Shown here one piece after another: positions 19,459 to 27,451 of a stretch of 64,000 nt of DNA (within the stretch, counting starts at the first letter, position 1; each line of letters begins with the position of its first letter). The position numbers and the translations under genes are program-made. Location of the stretch: the NCBI RefSeq assembly GCF_000718515.1, contig NZ_JNZS01000011.1, forward strand, positions 245,244 to 309,243. Direction: 5' to 3'. Below the pieces are notes generated by a model. The model did no database searches. It was not told the DNA's origin and saw only the letters and a list, made by a program, of their open reading frames with translations. This DNA comes from Micromonospora parva (GTDB taxonomy: Bacteria > Actinomycetota > Actinomycetes > Mycobacteriales > Micromonosporaceae).

Positions 19459-21054
19459 TCAGGCTCCGGACTGCGGGTGGGGTGCTCGGCGGGTCGCGCG
19501 TTCGTGGCGGTCGACAGCCCGGCGGTGCGCGACCGCGAGCAGCCGGTCGATCTCGGGCAGCAGGTGCGGGCCGGGCATGACGACGCTGGCGAACCCGTAC
19601 AGGGCGTAGCCCGGGTGCGGCGCGAGGGTGTCCAGCCGGGCGAAGTCGAACTCGTGCCGGTGCTCCTCGAACTCCTTGGGCGGGAAGCCGAACAGCCGCT
19701 CGAACTCGGCCCGGCCGAGGTCCAGGTTGAGGCGGAAGACGCCGGGGCGGTCGAGCTGTGCGGCCTCGTCGAAGCCGGGCACGTCGTGCTCGACGATGGT
19801 GGCGAACGGCTGGCGGCGGTCCGGGCCCACGTGGAAGAACCGGTCGCCCCACGCCGCCTCGGGTGATCCGTTCTCCTCGCTCGCCACCACCTGCTCGACG
19901 TCGGGCAGTGCGAGGATCCGATCGGCGAGCACCGCCGCGTCGACACCGGTCGGGATGTGCAGGACCAGGTCGGCGTGGTCGATCGTGGCCTGATCCAGCG
20001 GGAAGTAGCGGTAGTCGTGCGTCCGCCGCTCGGCCGGCGCGATGTCGGCCGCCGGCAGGTACCGGGGCAGGCCGGCCTGCTGCTGGAGTCTGCCCTCGTA
20101 GGTCGAGGCGGCGGGCGCTCCGATGCCGAGCGCCGGGCTCGCGCCGAGGCTGCCGGCGATCACCGCGTACCGGTCACCCAGCAGCGCCGCGACGATCGCA
20201 CCGGCGCCGGCCCAGGTCAGCTGCCTGTCGGCGAGCATCATCGTGCTCTGGTGGCGTTGCAGGTGCGCGTTGTGCGCGAAGACCACCGTGGGTCCGCGAT
20301 GGGCCTCGACGGCCCGGATCGCGAGCAGGTTCTCGGCCATGAGCGCGTCCCGGACCGCGGCCAGGCGGTTGAAACGTTCCTCCTGCGCCACCGGGGTGGC
20401 GGCTGCGGCGTGGTAGCGCAGCAACTCCACTGCGGCCGTGGCGTGCACGAACGCCGCCGACCAGCCCTCGGACCTGCCCGGTGCCCGCAGGTACAGCTCG
20501 GTCAGCAGGTCGTCGGCGATCACCCGCAGACGCTGCGCGTCCGCCGAACGCCCGACCGACCGGCCCGGCTCCCAGATCGCGGCCGGGTCACTCCACCGCG
20601 CCTCGTCCCCGATCAGGTCGTCGATCTCGGCGGACCGGTCCACGCCGAGGAAGTGGCAGACCTGGCGGAGGTGGTGGCGTGGGCTCGGCGCGCTGTCCAG
20701 CTCGACCGGGGCGTCGAAGCCGTGGAACGTCAATCGCTCCGCGTCCGGCCGTCCGGCGTTCCACTCCCGCATCCGCAGCAGCAGGTCGCGGTTGGCCGGG
20801 TACGCGCCGAACCCGTGGCTGAACCCTTCGGCGAGCGCACGGTCGAGCGTCACGTCGGCGACGCCCCGCACGAACTCGTCGGCGATCAGCCCGGCCGCCC
20901 GGTCGCTCTCCAGGGCGATCGAGCGGTAGCCGTGCTCTGCCAGCGACAGGAAGGCCTCGTTGCGCAGCTGCAGGAAGGCGGATTCACCGTGCGTCGGTTC
21001 ACCGAGCGCGAGAAGGTCCGGGGATGCCGCCAGCAGGTCGAGAAAAGATGCCAT
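19459..21054 (-). CDS. Erythromycin esterase family protein
   Basis: 531-residue cytosolic hydrolase of the EreA/EreB-like superfamily. Motifs are LLALGEPTHGESAFLQLR with the putative catalytic His (residue ~22), SIALESDRAAG, FHGFDAP, and TVVFAHNAHLQR with a second His. Some members open the macrolide lactone ring; many in actinobacteria have unknown substrates. It is divergent from a MerR regulator whose start lies 54 bp away, so that regulator may control it. The C-terminal ~100 residues diverge from canonical EreB. Resistance activity is not provable from sequence. Confidence 0.88.
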   Translation of the reverse strand: MASFLDLLAASPDLLALGEPTHGESAFLQLRNEAFLSLAEHGYRSIALESDRAAGLIADEFVRGVADVTLDRALAEGFSHGFGAYPANRDLLLRMREWNAGRPDAERLTFHGFDAPVELDSAPSPRHHLRQVCHFLGVDRSAEIDDLIGDEARWSDPAAIWEPGRSVGRSADAQRLRVIADDLLTELYLRAPGRSEGWSAAFVHATAAVELLRYHAAAATPVAQEERFNRLAAVRDALMAENLLAIRAVEAHRGPTVVFAHNAHLQRHQSTMMLADRQLTWAGAGAIVAALLGDRYAVIAGSLGASPALGIGAPAASTYEGRLQQQAGLPRYLPAADIAPAERRTHDYRYFPLDQATIDHADLVLHIPTGVDAAVLADRILALPDVEQVVASEENGSPEAAWGDRFFHVGPDRRQPFATIVEHDVPGFDEAAQLDRPGVFRLNLDLGRAEFERLFGFPPKEFEEHRHEFDFARLDTLAPHPGYALYGFASVVMPGPHLLPEIDRLLAVAHRRAVDRHERATRRAPHPQSGA

Positions 21055-21108
21055 TCCATGAACCGTATCGTTGAACCAGCGGTTGAGACCTACGAGCGGC
21101 GGAGCGCG

Positions 21109-21882
21109 GTGACAGCCACAAAACCCTCAAACCTGGGTGTACGCCGACCGGTGGATCTCGCGCGTGCGCACGGCCTCTCCGCGCAGGCCGTGCGCAACTA
21201 CGAACGCGACGGCGTCCTGCCGCCGGCCCAGCGCACCCCGAACGGCTACCGTCGCTTCACCGAGCTGCACGCCAAGGCCCTGGGCGCCTACCTCGCGTTG
21301 ATCGTGGGCCACGGCTATCCGGCCAGCGGCGAGATCATGCGGGCCGTCAACCGGGGTGAGATCGACACGGCGCTGCGCGTCGTCGACCAGGGTCATGCGC
21401 TGCTCCAGCGCGATCGGGAAACCCTGGACGCGGTCGAGGCGGCGGTGGCGACGCTCACCGGGGCGCCGCCGCAGCCGCAGAGCCGCAGAGCCGTGCCGAT
21501 CAGCGTGCTGGCCCACCGGCTCGGTGTACGACCGGCCACGCTACGCAAGTGGGAGCGGGCCGGGATTCTGCGGCCGGTGCGTGACCCGGCGACGGGCTAC
21601 CGCGTCTACTCGGCTGACGACGTCCGCGACGCCGAACTGGCCCACCTGCTGCGCCGGGGCGGGTACCGGCTCGACCACATCGCCGACGTGCTGCGTCGGG
21701 TGCGCGACGCGGGCGGCGCGGAACCGCTCGCCGCGTCGCTGGGTCAGTGGCGGCAGCGACTCACCGAGCGGGGCCGGGCCATGCTCACCGCTGCCGCCCG
21801 GCTCGCCGACTACCTCGACGCTGCTCAGCCGCCGGAACGCGCCTTGACCAGCGAGGCGAAGACCACCACGTTGTCCGCATAG
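21109..21882 (+). CDS. MerR-like regulator with two helix-turn-helix domains (TioE family)
   Basis: 257 residues with two MerR-type winged HTH regions in series: RPVDLARAHGLSAQAVRNYE (about 12-31) with wing NGYRRFTELHAKAL, and PISVLAHRLGVRPATLRKWE with wing TGYRVYSADDVRDAELAHLL. A helical stretch separates them and a coiled tail ends the protein. GTG at 21109 has a nearby GGAG; ATG at 21058 would add 17 residues but nearly abuts the divergent esterase start. The arrangement suggests control of the esterase gene and itself, as MerR proteins usually act on divergent promoters. The 3' end overlaps the sortase gene by 58 bp. Confidence 0.85.
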   Translation: MTATKPSNLGVRRPVDLARAHGLSAQAVRNYERDGVLPPAQRTPNGYRRFTELHAKALGAYLALIVGHGYPASGEIMRAVNRGEIDTALRVVDQGHALLQRDRETLDAVEAAVATLTGAPPQPQSRRAVPISVLAHRLGVRPATLRKWERAGILRPVRDPATGYRVYSADDVRDAELAHLLRRGGYRLDHIADVLRRVRDAGGAEPLAASLGQWRQRLTERGRAMLTAAARLADYLDAAQPPERALTSEAKTTTLSA

Positions 21883-22664
21883 CCGGTCTCGCCGCCGACC
21901 CACTGCCCGCCACAGGTGATCAGTCGCAGGCTCGGGCGGCTGAAGTCCCCGTACACCTCGTCCACCGGCAGCCGGCCCTTGTCGAACTTCTCCACCGAGT
22001 TGACCTCGAAGACCGCCACCCGCTGATCGGTGCGGGTGACCTCGATCTCGTCACCGGAGCGCAGCTCGCGGAGTTTGTGGAAGACCGCCGGGCCGCTGGT
22101 GGTGTCGACGTGCCCGACGATCACGGCGGGACCGTACTGGCCCGGGGTGGGCCCCTGGTCGTACCACCCGGCCTCCTGGGCGCGGCCCGCGTCCGGCACG
22201 GCGATCGTGCCGTCCGGGGCGATGCCCACGGCGTGCACCGGCGCCCGCACGCCGATCTCCTCGATGGCGAGGCTGGTCGGCTGGCTGGCCGGCAGCACCG
22301 GGAACTTCTTCGGCGGTGGTCGCAGGCCGGCGCTGAGCCGGTCCGGCAGCAGGCTCATCCCGGTCACCTGCTCGACGCCGAGCATCGCCACGATCAGCAC
22401 CATCAGCGCGCCGATGGCCAGCACCGGCAACCCGGGGCTCGTAGCGAAACGGTGTCGGGCCGACGGCGGCCCGGCCGGACGCCGTGGCGGCAGCGGGCGG
22501 GCGGCCGGATCGATGGTGGCGACACTTGCCGACACGGCCTGCCCGGCGACCCGGCGCAGCCGCCCGGAGACGCGCGCCACCAGCCGGCCGGACGCGCGCA
22601 GCGCCGGCCCGGCCCGGAGGCGGGCGCGGCGGTCCCGCCGCGCCCGCGCGGATCTGCGGGTCAT
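21825..22664 (-). CDS. Class F sortase
   Basis: 279-residue membrane-anchored transpeptidase. A basic N-terminus of ~75 residues is followed by a membrane helix (LPVLAIGALMVLIVAMLGV) and an extracellular sortase beta-barrel. The catalytic His is in VIVGHVDTTSGPAVFH (near 180) and the Cys in LRLITCGG (near 250), followed by the C-terminal Arg-free end typical of small actinobacterial sortases. It would attach surface proteins carrying an LPXTG-like signal to the envelope. It lies 12 bp downstream of a secreted protein gene that ends in a sorting-signal-like tail, probably its substrate. Confidence 0.9.
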   Translation of the reverse strand: MTRRSARARRDRRARLRAGPALRASGRLVARVSGRLRRVAGQAVSASVATIDPAARPLPPRRPAGPPSARHRFATSPGLPVLAIGALMVLIVAMLGVEQVTGMSLLPDRLSAGLRPPPKKFPVLPASQPTSLAIEEIGVRAPVHAVGIAPDGTIAVPDAGRAQEAGWYDQGPTPGQYGPAVIVGHVDTTSGPAVFHKLRELRSGDEIEVTRTDQRVAVFEVNSVEKFDKGRLPVDEVYGDFSRPSLRLITCGGQWVGGETGYADNVVVFASLVKARSGG

Positions 22665-22676
22665 TGGTGATCCGGC

Positions 22677-23201
22677 TCAGGAGCCGGCTCCCGATCGACG
22701 CCGGCCGCCGGCCATCCCGAGCCCGATCGCGGTGGCCACCAACGCGACGCCGCCGAGCACCAGCAACGAGCCGGTGCCGCGACCGCCGGCCATACCGCCG
22801 CCACCGGTCGCCGGCCCCTTGCTGGGCGAGGCCATGTTCAGCACTGTCAGGGTGGTCGACGAGGTCTGGCCGTTTTCGCAGCGCAGGTCGACCGGGTAGT
22901 CACCGGCCGGCTTGTCACGCGGAATGGTCACCTGTCCGGTCAGGAAACCCTTGTCCGGTTTGAGCATCACGTTCCCGAACGCGTCGGAGTGCACATTGGA
23001 CTGGCGGTTGTTGTTGTCGTTGTCGCAGCTTGCCTTGATGCTGACCCGGCTACCGGCCTGGGCGCTGTTCGGTGTCACCTCGACGAAGACGTTCTCGCCG
23101 GCCCGAGCCGGTGCGACCGACAACAGGACGAACGCCCCGACCAGCCCCACCAGTGTCAGTAGCGACGAGAGCGCGCGGTTGATCGTGCGGATTCCCTGCA
23201 T
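22677..23201 (-). CDS. Secreted surface protein with degenerate sorting signal, probable sortase substrate
   Basis: 174 residues: signal peptide with cleavage after APARA (residue 34), then an Ig-like beta domain with two Cys (C59 and C108, likely disulphide), a Gly-rich hinge, and a C-terminal tail GPATG (129-133), hydrophobic segment SLLVLGGVALVATAIGLGMAGG and RRR. Apart from Gly in place of the leading Leu, this is the layout of an LPXTG sorting signal. The ATG at 23201 has a strong GGGGGGAAA upstream; a longer frame to 23279 has no signal-peptide-like start. It is directly upstream of and probably co-transcribed with the class F sortase. Confidence 0.82.
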   Translation of the reverse strand: MQGIRTINRALSSLLTLVGLVGAFVLLSVAPARAGENVFVEVTPNSAQAGSRVSIKASCDNDNNNRQSNVHSDAFGNVMLKPDKGFLTGQVTIPRDKPAGDYPVDLRCENGQTSSTTLTVLNMASPSKGPATGGGGMAGGRGTGSLLVLGGVALVATAIGLGMAGGRRRSGAGS

Positions 23202-23306
23202 GATTTCCCCCCAACCGGCGACGACCGCCGGAACCCTCCCCTGGGCACGCGCGCTGCTTTCCCGTTGGCGCAGGCGCAAACCCGCAGGCGGGCGGGGTGC
23301 GGGGGG

Positions 23307-23771
23307 TCAGCGGGGGCGGGGTGCGGGGTTCGGGCTGGCAAGGGGGGTCACGGGCTGCCAGTTCAGCGGGGAGGAAAGGACCATCGTGCTCGACGGTTGG
23401 CCGTACGGGGCGAGACGGTCGATGACCCCCTCGAACGCGCCGATCGAGCCGGCCGCCACCTTCAGCACGCTGCACGCGTCCCCGGTGATCCGGTGGATCT
23501 CCAGGATCTCCGGCCAGCCGGCCACCGCCGGGTCGTGCAGGATGCACCGCGTTCCGTAACAGGACATCCGGATCAACGCGACCACTGTTCGGCCGGCGCG
23601 GGTCAGGTCGACATGGGCGTGGTAGCCGGTGATGACCCCGGACTCCTCCAGCCGGCGGACCCGCTCCGCTACCGACGGCGGCGACAGGTGCACCCGCCGG
23701 GACAACTCGCTGAAGGAGAGCCGCGCGTCGGCCTGCAACTCGCGCAGCAGCGCCCAGTCCATGTCGTCCAC
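23307..23771 (-). CDS. Lrp/AsnC family regulator of the tryptophan catabolism operon
   Basis: 154 residues. The N-terminal HTH is MDWALLRELQADARLSFSELSRRVHLSPPSVAERVRRLEESGVI, and a RAM (ligand-binding) domain follows, with ITGDACSVLKVAA. It has the divergent position typical of a local regulator, 145 bp from kynA. Known KynR proteins of this family respond to kynurenine, so an inducer role for a pathway intermediate is a reasonable inference. The C-terminus ends in a Pro/Arg-rich extension of about 20 residues. The GTG at 23771 or ATG at 23762 could be the start. Confidence 0.9.
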   Translation of the reverse strand: MDDMDWALLRELQADARLSFSELSRRVHLSPPSVAERVRRLEESGVITGYHAHVDLTRAGRTVVALIRMSCYGTRCILHDPAVAGWPEILEIHRITGDACSVLKVAAGSIGAFEGVIDRLAPYGQPSSTMVLSSPLNWQPVTPLASPNPAPRPR

Positions 23772-23916
23772 GCTCAGACCTTACTTTCGTGAACCGACTT
23801 CGCCTAGTTGCCTTTGGTTTGCCAGGAGAAGGCGGCGAGAGCCGTTGATTCGGCATTCCGCAGGCCGATCCGACCGCGAGATCATGGCGTCGCCTAGTCC
23901 GGGGGAGGGAGACGAG
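23772..23916. promoter_or_regulatory. Divergent control region of the Lrp-like gene and kyn operon
   Basis: 145 bp that must hold both promoters. The octamer cgcctagt occurs at 23801-23808 and 23891-23898 (90 bp apart). The left part is unusually AT-rich (ttactttcgt, cctttggttt). No clear -35/-10 pair or perfect palindrome was found. Confidence 0.45.
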
Positions 23917-24822
23917 ATGGTGGATCAGACGGAGCGGCGGGCGACGAACCGCCGTGCCACGGTGCAGCCGGTGACCCCCGGGCAGCGTGCCGCGCAGGCG
24001 GAGCGGACCGGTGGCGAGCCGACGTTGGAGTTCGCCGACATGGTGCCGTACGACGCGTACGTGCAGGCCAGCGCCCTGCACAAGATGCAGCACCCGCTCA
24101 GCGACGACCCCGGCGAGATGTCCTTCCTGATGGTCAGCCAGATCATGGAGCTGTACTTCGGGCTGACCTGCCACGAGCTGCGGGAGACCCAGCGGCTGAT
24201 CCGCGCCGACCAGGTCTGGGAGGCGTTGGCCCCGCTGGGCCGAGCCAAGCTGCACCTTGAGGGGCTCAACGCCGCCTGGCAGGGCCTGCGCTGGATGAGC
24301 CCGGCCGACTTCAACCGGTTCCGCAACCTGCTCGGCGAAGCCTCCGGCTTCCAGTCGGCGATGTACCGGCAGTTGGAGTTCCTGCTCGGGTTGCGCGACC
24401 CGACGCTGATCCGCCCGTTCCGCCGGCAGGCCGAGGTGCACGCCGCGCTGAGCGCCGCGCTGGCCACCCCCAGCCTCTGGGACGACGTGCTCGCCCTGCT
24501 CGCCCGCCGCGGCTTCGACCTCCCCGCCGACCTGCTCGACCGGGACGTGGCCGTCGAGCACGACCCGCAGCCCTCGGTCGAGGCGGCCTGGGTGCGGATC
24601 TACGACGACGCCGGCCCGGACAACCACCTGCGGCTGCTCGGTGAGGCGCTGAGCGCGGTCGCCGAGGAGTTCGGCGACTGGCGCTGGAATCACGTCAAGG
24701 CGGTGCAGCGGACAATGGGCGCCAAGGTCGGCAGCGGAGGCTCCGCCGGCCTGGCGTGGTTGCAACGCAGCATGGCCCGGGTGGTCTTCCCGGAGCTGTG
24801 GTCGGCCCGCACCGCGATGTGA
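23917..24822 (+). CDS. kynA: Tryptophan 2,3-dioxygenase
   Basis: Heme dioxygenase that opens the indole ring of L-tryptophan to N-formylkynurenine, first step of the pathway. 301 residues. The proximal heme His is H259 in WRWNHVKAVQRTMGAKVGSGG, and SGFQS (143-147) is the conserved substrate-side loop. The distal position, His in Xanthomonas and human TDO (VHQ.YELWF), is Ser74 here (LMVSQIMELYF), as in IDO. The ATG at 23917 has an excellent GGAGGGAGA Shine-Dalgarno sequence; the upstream ATG at 23884 lacks one. It is the first gene of the operon, 14 bp before kynU, and divergent from the Lrp-like regulator. Confidence 0.95.
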   Translation: MVDQTERRATNRRATVQPVTPGQRAAQAERTGGEPTLEFADMVPYDAYVQASALHKMQHPLSDDPGEMSFLMVSQIMELYFGLTCHELRETQRLIRADQVWEALAPLGRAKLHLEGLNAAWQGLRWMSPADFNRFRNLLGEASGFQSAMYRQLEFLLGLRDPTLIRPFRRQAEVHAALSAALATPSLWDDVLALLARRGFDLPADLLDRDVAVEHDPQPSVEAAWVRIYDDAGPDNHLRLLGEALSAVAEEFGDWRWNHVKAVQRTMGAKVGSGGSAGLAWLQRSMARVVFPELWSARTAM

Positions 24823-24836
24823 CCGGAGAGCGAGAC

Positions 24837-26117
24837 ATGCACACCTCAGAACAAGAAGCGCATCGCCGCGACGAGGCCGACCCCGGCCACCGGCACCTGT
24901 TCCACGTGCCGCCGGCCGACGGGGGCGAGCACCCCGAGTCGGCGTACCTGGCCGGCAACTCACTCGGCCTGCAACCTCGGGCCACCCGCGACGAACTCCT
25001 GGCCGACCTGGACGCGTGGGGGCGGCTCGGCGTGGAGGGGCACCTGGAGGCGGAGCGCGCCTGGCTGCCGTACCACGAGTTGTTGACCGGGCCGGCCGCC
25101 CGACTGGTCGGCGCCCGCCCGGCGGAGGCCGTGGTGATGAACTCGCTCACCGTCAACCTGCACCTGCTGATGGTCAGTTTCTACCGCCCGGCCGGCGCGC
25201 GCACCCGCATCGTCATCGAGGACGCGGCCTTCCCCTCGGACAGCTACGCGGTGCGCAGCCAGGCCCGGTTCCACGGCCTGGACCCGGACGACACAGTGGT
25301 CCGGTTGCGTCCCCGCGACGGTGAGGATGCCCTGCGCACCGAGGATGTGACCGACTACCTGGCCGCCGAGGGTGACCGGGTGGCGCTGGTGCTGCTCGGC
25401 GGCGTCAACTACCTCACCGGCGAGCTGCTGGACATCCCGGCGATCACCGCTGCCGGCCGGGCCGCCGGCGCGGTGATCGGTTGGGACCTGGCCCACGCCG
25501 TCGGGAACGTGCCGCTGGCCCTGCACGACTGGGATGTCGACTTCGCCGCGTGGTGCTCCTACAAGTACCTGAACTCCGGCCCCGGTGCCCTGGCCGGTGT
25601 CTTCGTGCACGAGCGGCACCTCGGCGACGACAGCCTGCCCCGTTTCGAGGGGTGGTGGAGCACCGCATCGGCGACCCGGTTCGAGATGACGCCGGTGTCC
25701 CGGCCACCGGCCACTGTGGAGGCCTGGCAGATCTCCAACCCGCCGATCTTCGCGATGGGTCCGGTGCGTACCTCGCTGGAGCTGTTCGACACGGTGGGGA
25801 TGACCGCGCTGCGCGCGCGCAGCCAGCGCCTCACCGGCTGGCTGGAGTCGCTGCTCGACCAGGTGACCGTCGGCCGGCCGCTGCGGGTGGTCACCCCGCG
25901 CGACCCGGCCCGCCGGGGCTGCCAGCTCTCCGTGCGCATCGGTTCCGGCAGCGCCGCCGAGCTGACCAAACGCCTCCGGTACGAACACGGGGTCATCGCC
26001 GACGCCCGCGAACCGGACGTCGTCCGGTTCGCCCCGGTGCCGCTGTACTCCACGTACCTGGACTGTTGGCGGGCCGCGTCCGCGCTGGCCGCGACGGTCG
26101 GGCGGGTGAACCCGTGA
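24837..26117 (+). CDS. kynU: Kynureninase
   Basis: PLP enzyme of 426 residues that cleaves kynurenine or 3-hydroxykynurenine to (3-hydroxy)anthranilate and alanine. The PLP Lys lies in WCSYKYLNSGPGALAGVFVH; GWDLAHAVGN holds the Asp that pairs with the pyridine nitrogen; YLAGNSLGLQP is the N-terminal family motif. With the monooxygenase next door, 3-hydroxykynurenine is the likely substrate. ATG at 24837 follows GGAGAGCGAG. Its stop overlaps the kmo GTG by 4 nt. Confidence 0.96.
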   Translation: MHTSEQEAHRRDEADPGHRHLFHVPPADGGEHPESAYLAGNSLGLQPRATRDELLADLDAWGRLGVEGHLEAERAWLPYHELLTGPAARLVGARPAEAVVMNSLTVNLHLLMVSFYRPAGARTRIVIEDAAFPSDSYAVRSQARFHGLDPDDTVVRLRPRDGEDALRTEDVTDYLAAEGDRVALVLLGGVNYLTGELLDIPAITAAGRAAGAVIGWDLAHAVGNVPLALHDWDVDFAAWCSYKYLNSGPGALAGVFVHERHLGDDSLPRFEGWWSTASATRFEMTPVSRPPATVEAWQISNPPIFAMGPVRTSLELFDTVGMTALRARSQRLTGWLESLLDQVTVGRPLRVVTPRDPARRGCQLSVRIGSGSAAELTKRLRYEHGVIADAREPDVVRFAPVPLYSTYLDCWRAASALAATVGRVNP

Positions 26118-27451
26118 CCGCGCGGCGCGACGAGATCGCGATCATCGGTGCCGGCCTGGCCGGCTGTCTGGCGGCCTGCTTCCTGGCCCGGCGGGGCTAC
26201 CCGGTGGCCCTCTACGAGCGCCGCCCCGACCCGCGGGCCGGCACCGCCGAGCGCGGCCGCTCGATCAACCTGGCGCTCTCCGAGCGCGGCCTGGACGCGT
26301 TGCGCCGGATCGGGCTGGCCGAGCAGGTGATGACCGACGCGCTGCCGATGCGCGGCCGGATGATCCACCCGGTCGAGGGTGAGCAGCAGTTCCAGTCGTA
26401 CAGCGCGGCCGGCGACCGGGCGATCAACTCGATCAGCCGGGGTGCGCTGAACAACGCCCTGCTGGACGAGGCCGCCGCGCTGCCCGGGGTACGGGTCGTC
26501 TTCGACCACCGCCTCGTCGGGCTCGACCCGACCGACGGCGCGCTGAGCTTCGAGACCCCGCAGGGCCCGGTCGCGGCGAAGGCGTCGGTCGTGCTGGGTG
26601 CCGACGGCGCCGGCTCCGCGGTGCGCGGGCAACTGCTGGCGTACGGGCTGCTCGACGAGAGCGTGGACTTCCTCGACTACGGCTACAAGGAGCTGACGAT
26701 CCCGCCGCTGGGCGGGGACTTCGCCCTGGACCCGGACGCGTTGCACATCTGGCCGCGTGGCACCTCGATGATGATCGCCCTGCCGAACCCGGACCGCTCC
26801 TTCACCTGCACGCTGTTCTGGCCCAACGACGGTGCCGGCAGCTTCGCCTCCCTGACCAGCCCGGCGGAGATCGAACGGCACTTCACCGAGCACTATCCGG
26901 ACGTGGTCCCGCTGGCCCCGAACCTGGTCGACGACTACCAGCACAACCCGGTGGGCGTGCTCGGCACGGTGCGCTGCACCCCCTGGCAGGTCAGCGGCAC
27001 TGTCGGCCTGCTCGGCGACGCGGCGCACGCCATCGTGCCGTTCTACGGCCAGGGCGCCAACTGCGCGTTCGAGGACGTGGTGGAGCTGGACCGCTGCCTG
27101 GACGAGTGCGCCGACGACTGGTTGGCGGCGTTGCCGCTGTTCCAGCGGCGCCGGCAGGAGAACGCCGAGGCCATCGCGACGATGGCGCTCACCAACTTCG
27201 TGGAGATGCGGGACAAGGTCGCCTCACCGGTCTTCCAGGCCCGGCGGCGGGTGGAGCACGCACTGGAACGGGCCCTGCCCGGCCGGTACGTTTCCCAGTA
27301 CGAGCTGGTGTCGTTCTCCACCACCCCGTACGCCGAGGTGCGCCGCCGGGTGCGCCGACAGCACCGGGTGCTCGGGGCGGTCGTCGGCGGGGCCGCGCTG
27401 CTGCTGGTCGGCGCGATCGGTGCGGCACTGAGCCGAGGGAGGCGCGCATGA
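26114..27451 (+). CDS. kmo: Kynurenine 3-monooxygenase with C-terminal membrane helix
   Basis: FAD-dependent aromatic hydroxylase of 445 residues making 3-hydroxykynurenine with NADPH and O2. Features are the GxGxxG loop IIGAGLAGCLAACFLARRG, then RGRSINLALSERGLDALR, and the second FAD motif GLLGDAAHAIVPFYGQGANCAFED. The last ~26 residues form a hydrophobic helix (VLGAVVGGAALLLVGAIGAAL) ending in SRGRRA, suggesting membrane attachment as in eukaryotic KMO; the well-studied Pseudomonas enzyme lacks this. It is coupled to both neighbours by 4 nt overlaps. Confidence 0.95.
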   Translation: MTARRDEIAIIGAGLAGCLAACFLARRGYPVALYERRPDPRAGTAERGRSINLALSERGLDALRRIGLAEQVMTDALPMRGRMIHPVEGEQQFQSYSAAGDRAINSISRGALNNALLDEAAALPGVRVVFDHRLVGLDPTDGALSFETPQGPVAAKASVVLGADGAGSAVRGQLLAYGLLDESVDFLDYGYKELTIPPLGGDFALDPDALHIWPRGTSMMIALPNPDRSFTCTLFWPNDGAGSFASLTSPAEIERHFTEHYPDVVPLAPNLVDDYQHNPVGVLGTVRCTPWQVSGTVGLLGDAAHAIVPFYGQGANCAFEDVVELDRCLDECADDWLAALPLFQRRRQENAEAIATMALTNFVEMRDKVASPVFQARRRVEHALERALPGRYVSQYELVSFSTTPYAEVRRRVRRQHRVLGAVVGGAALLLVGAIGAALSRGRRA

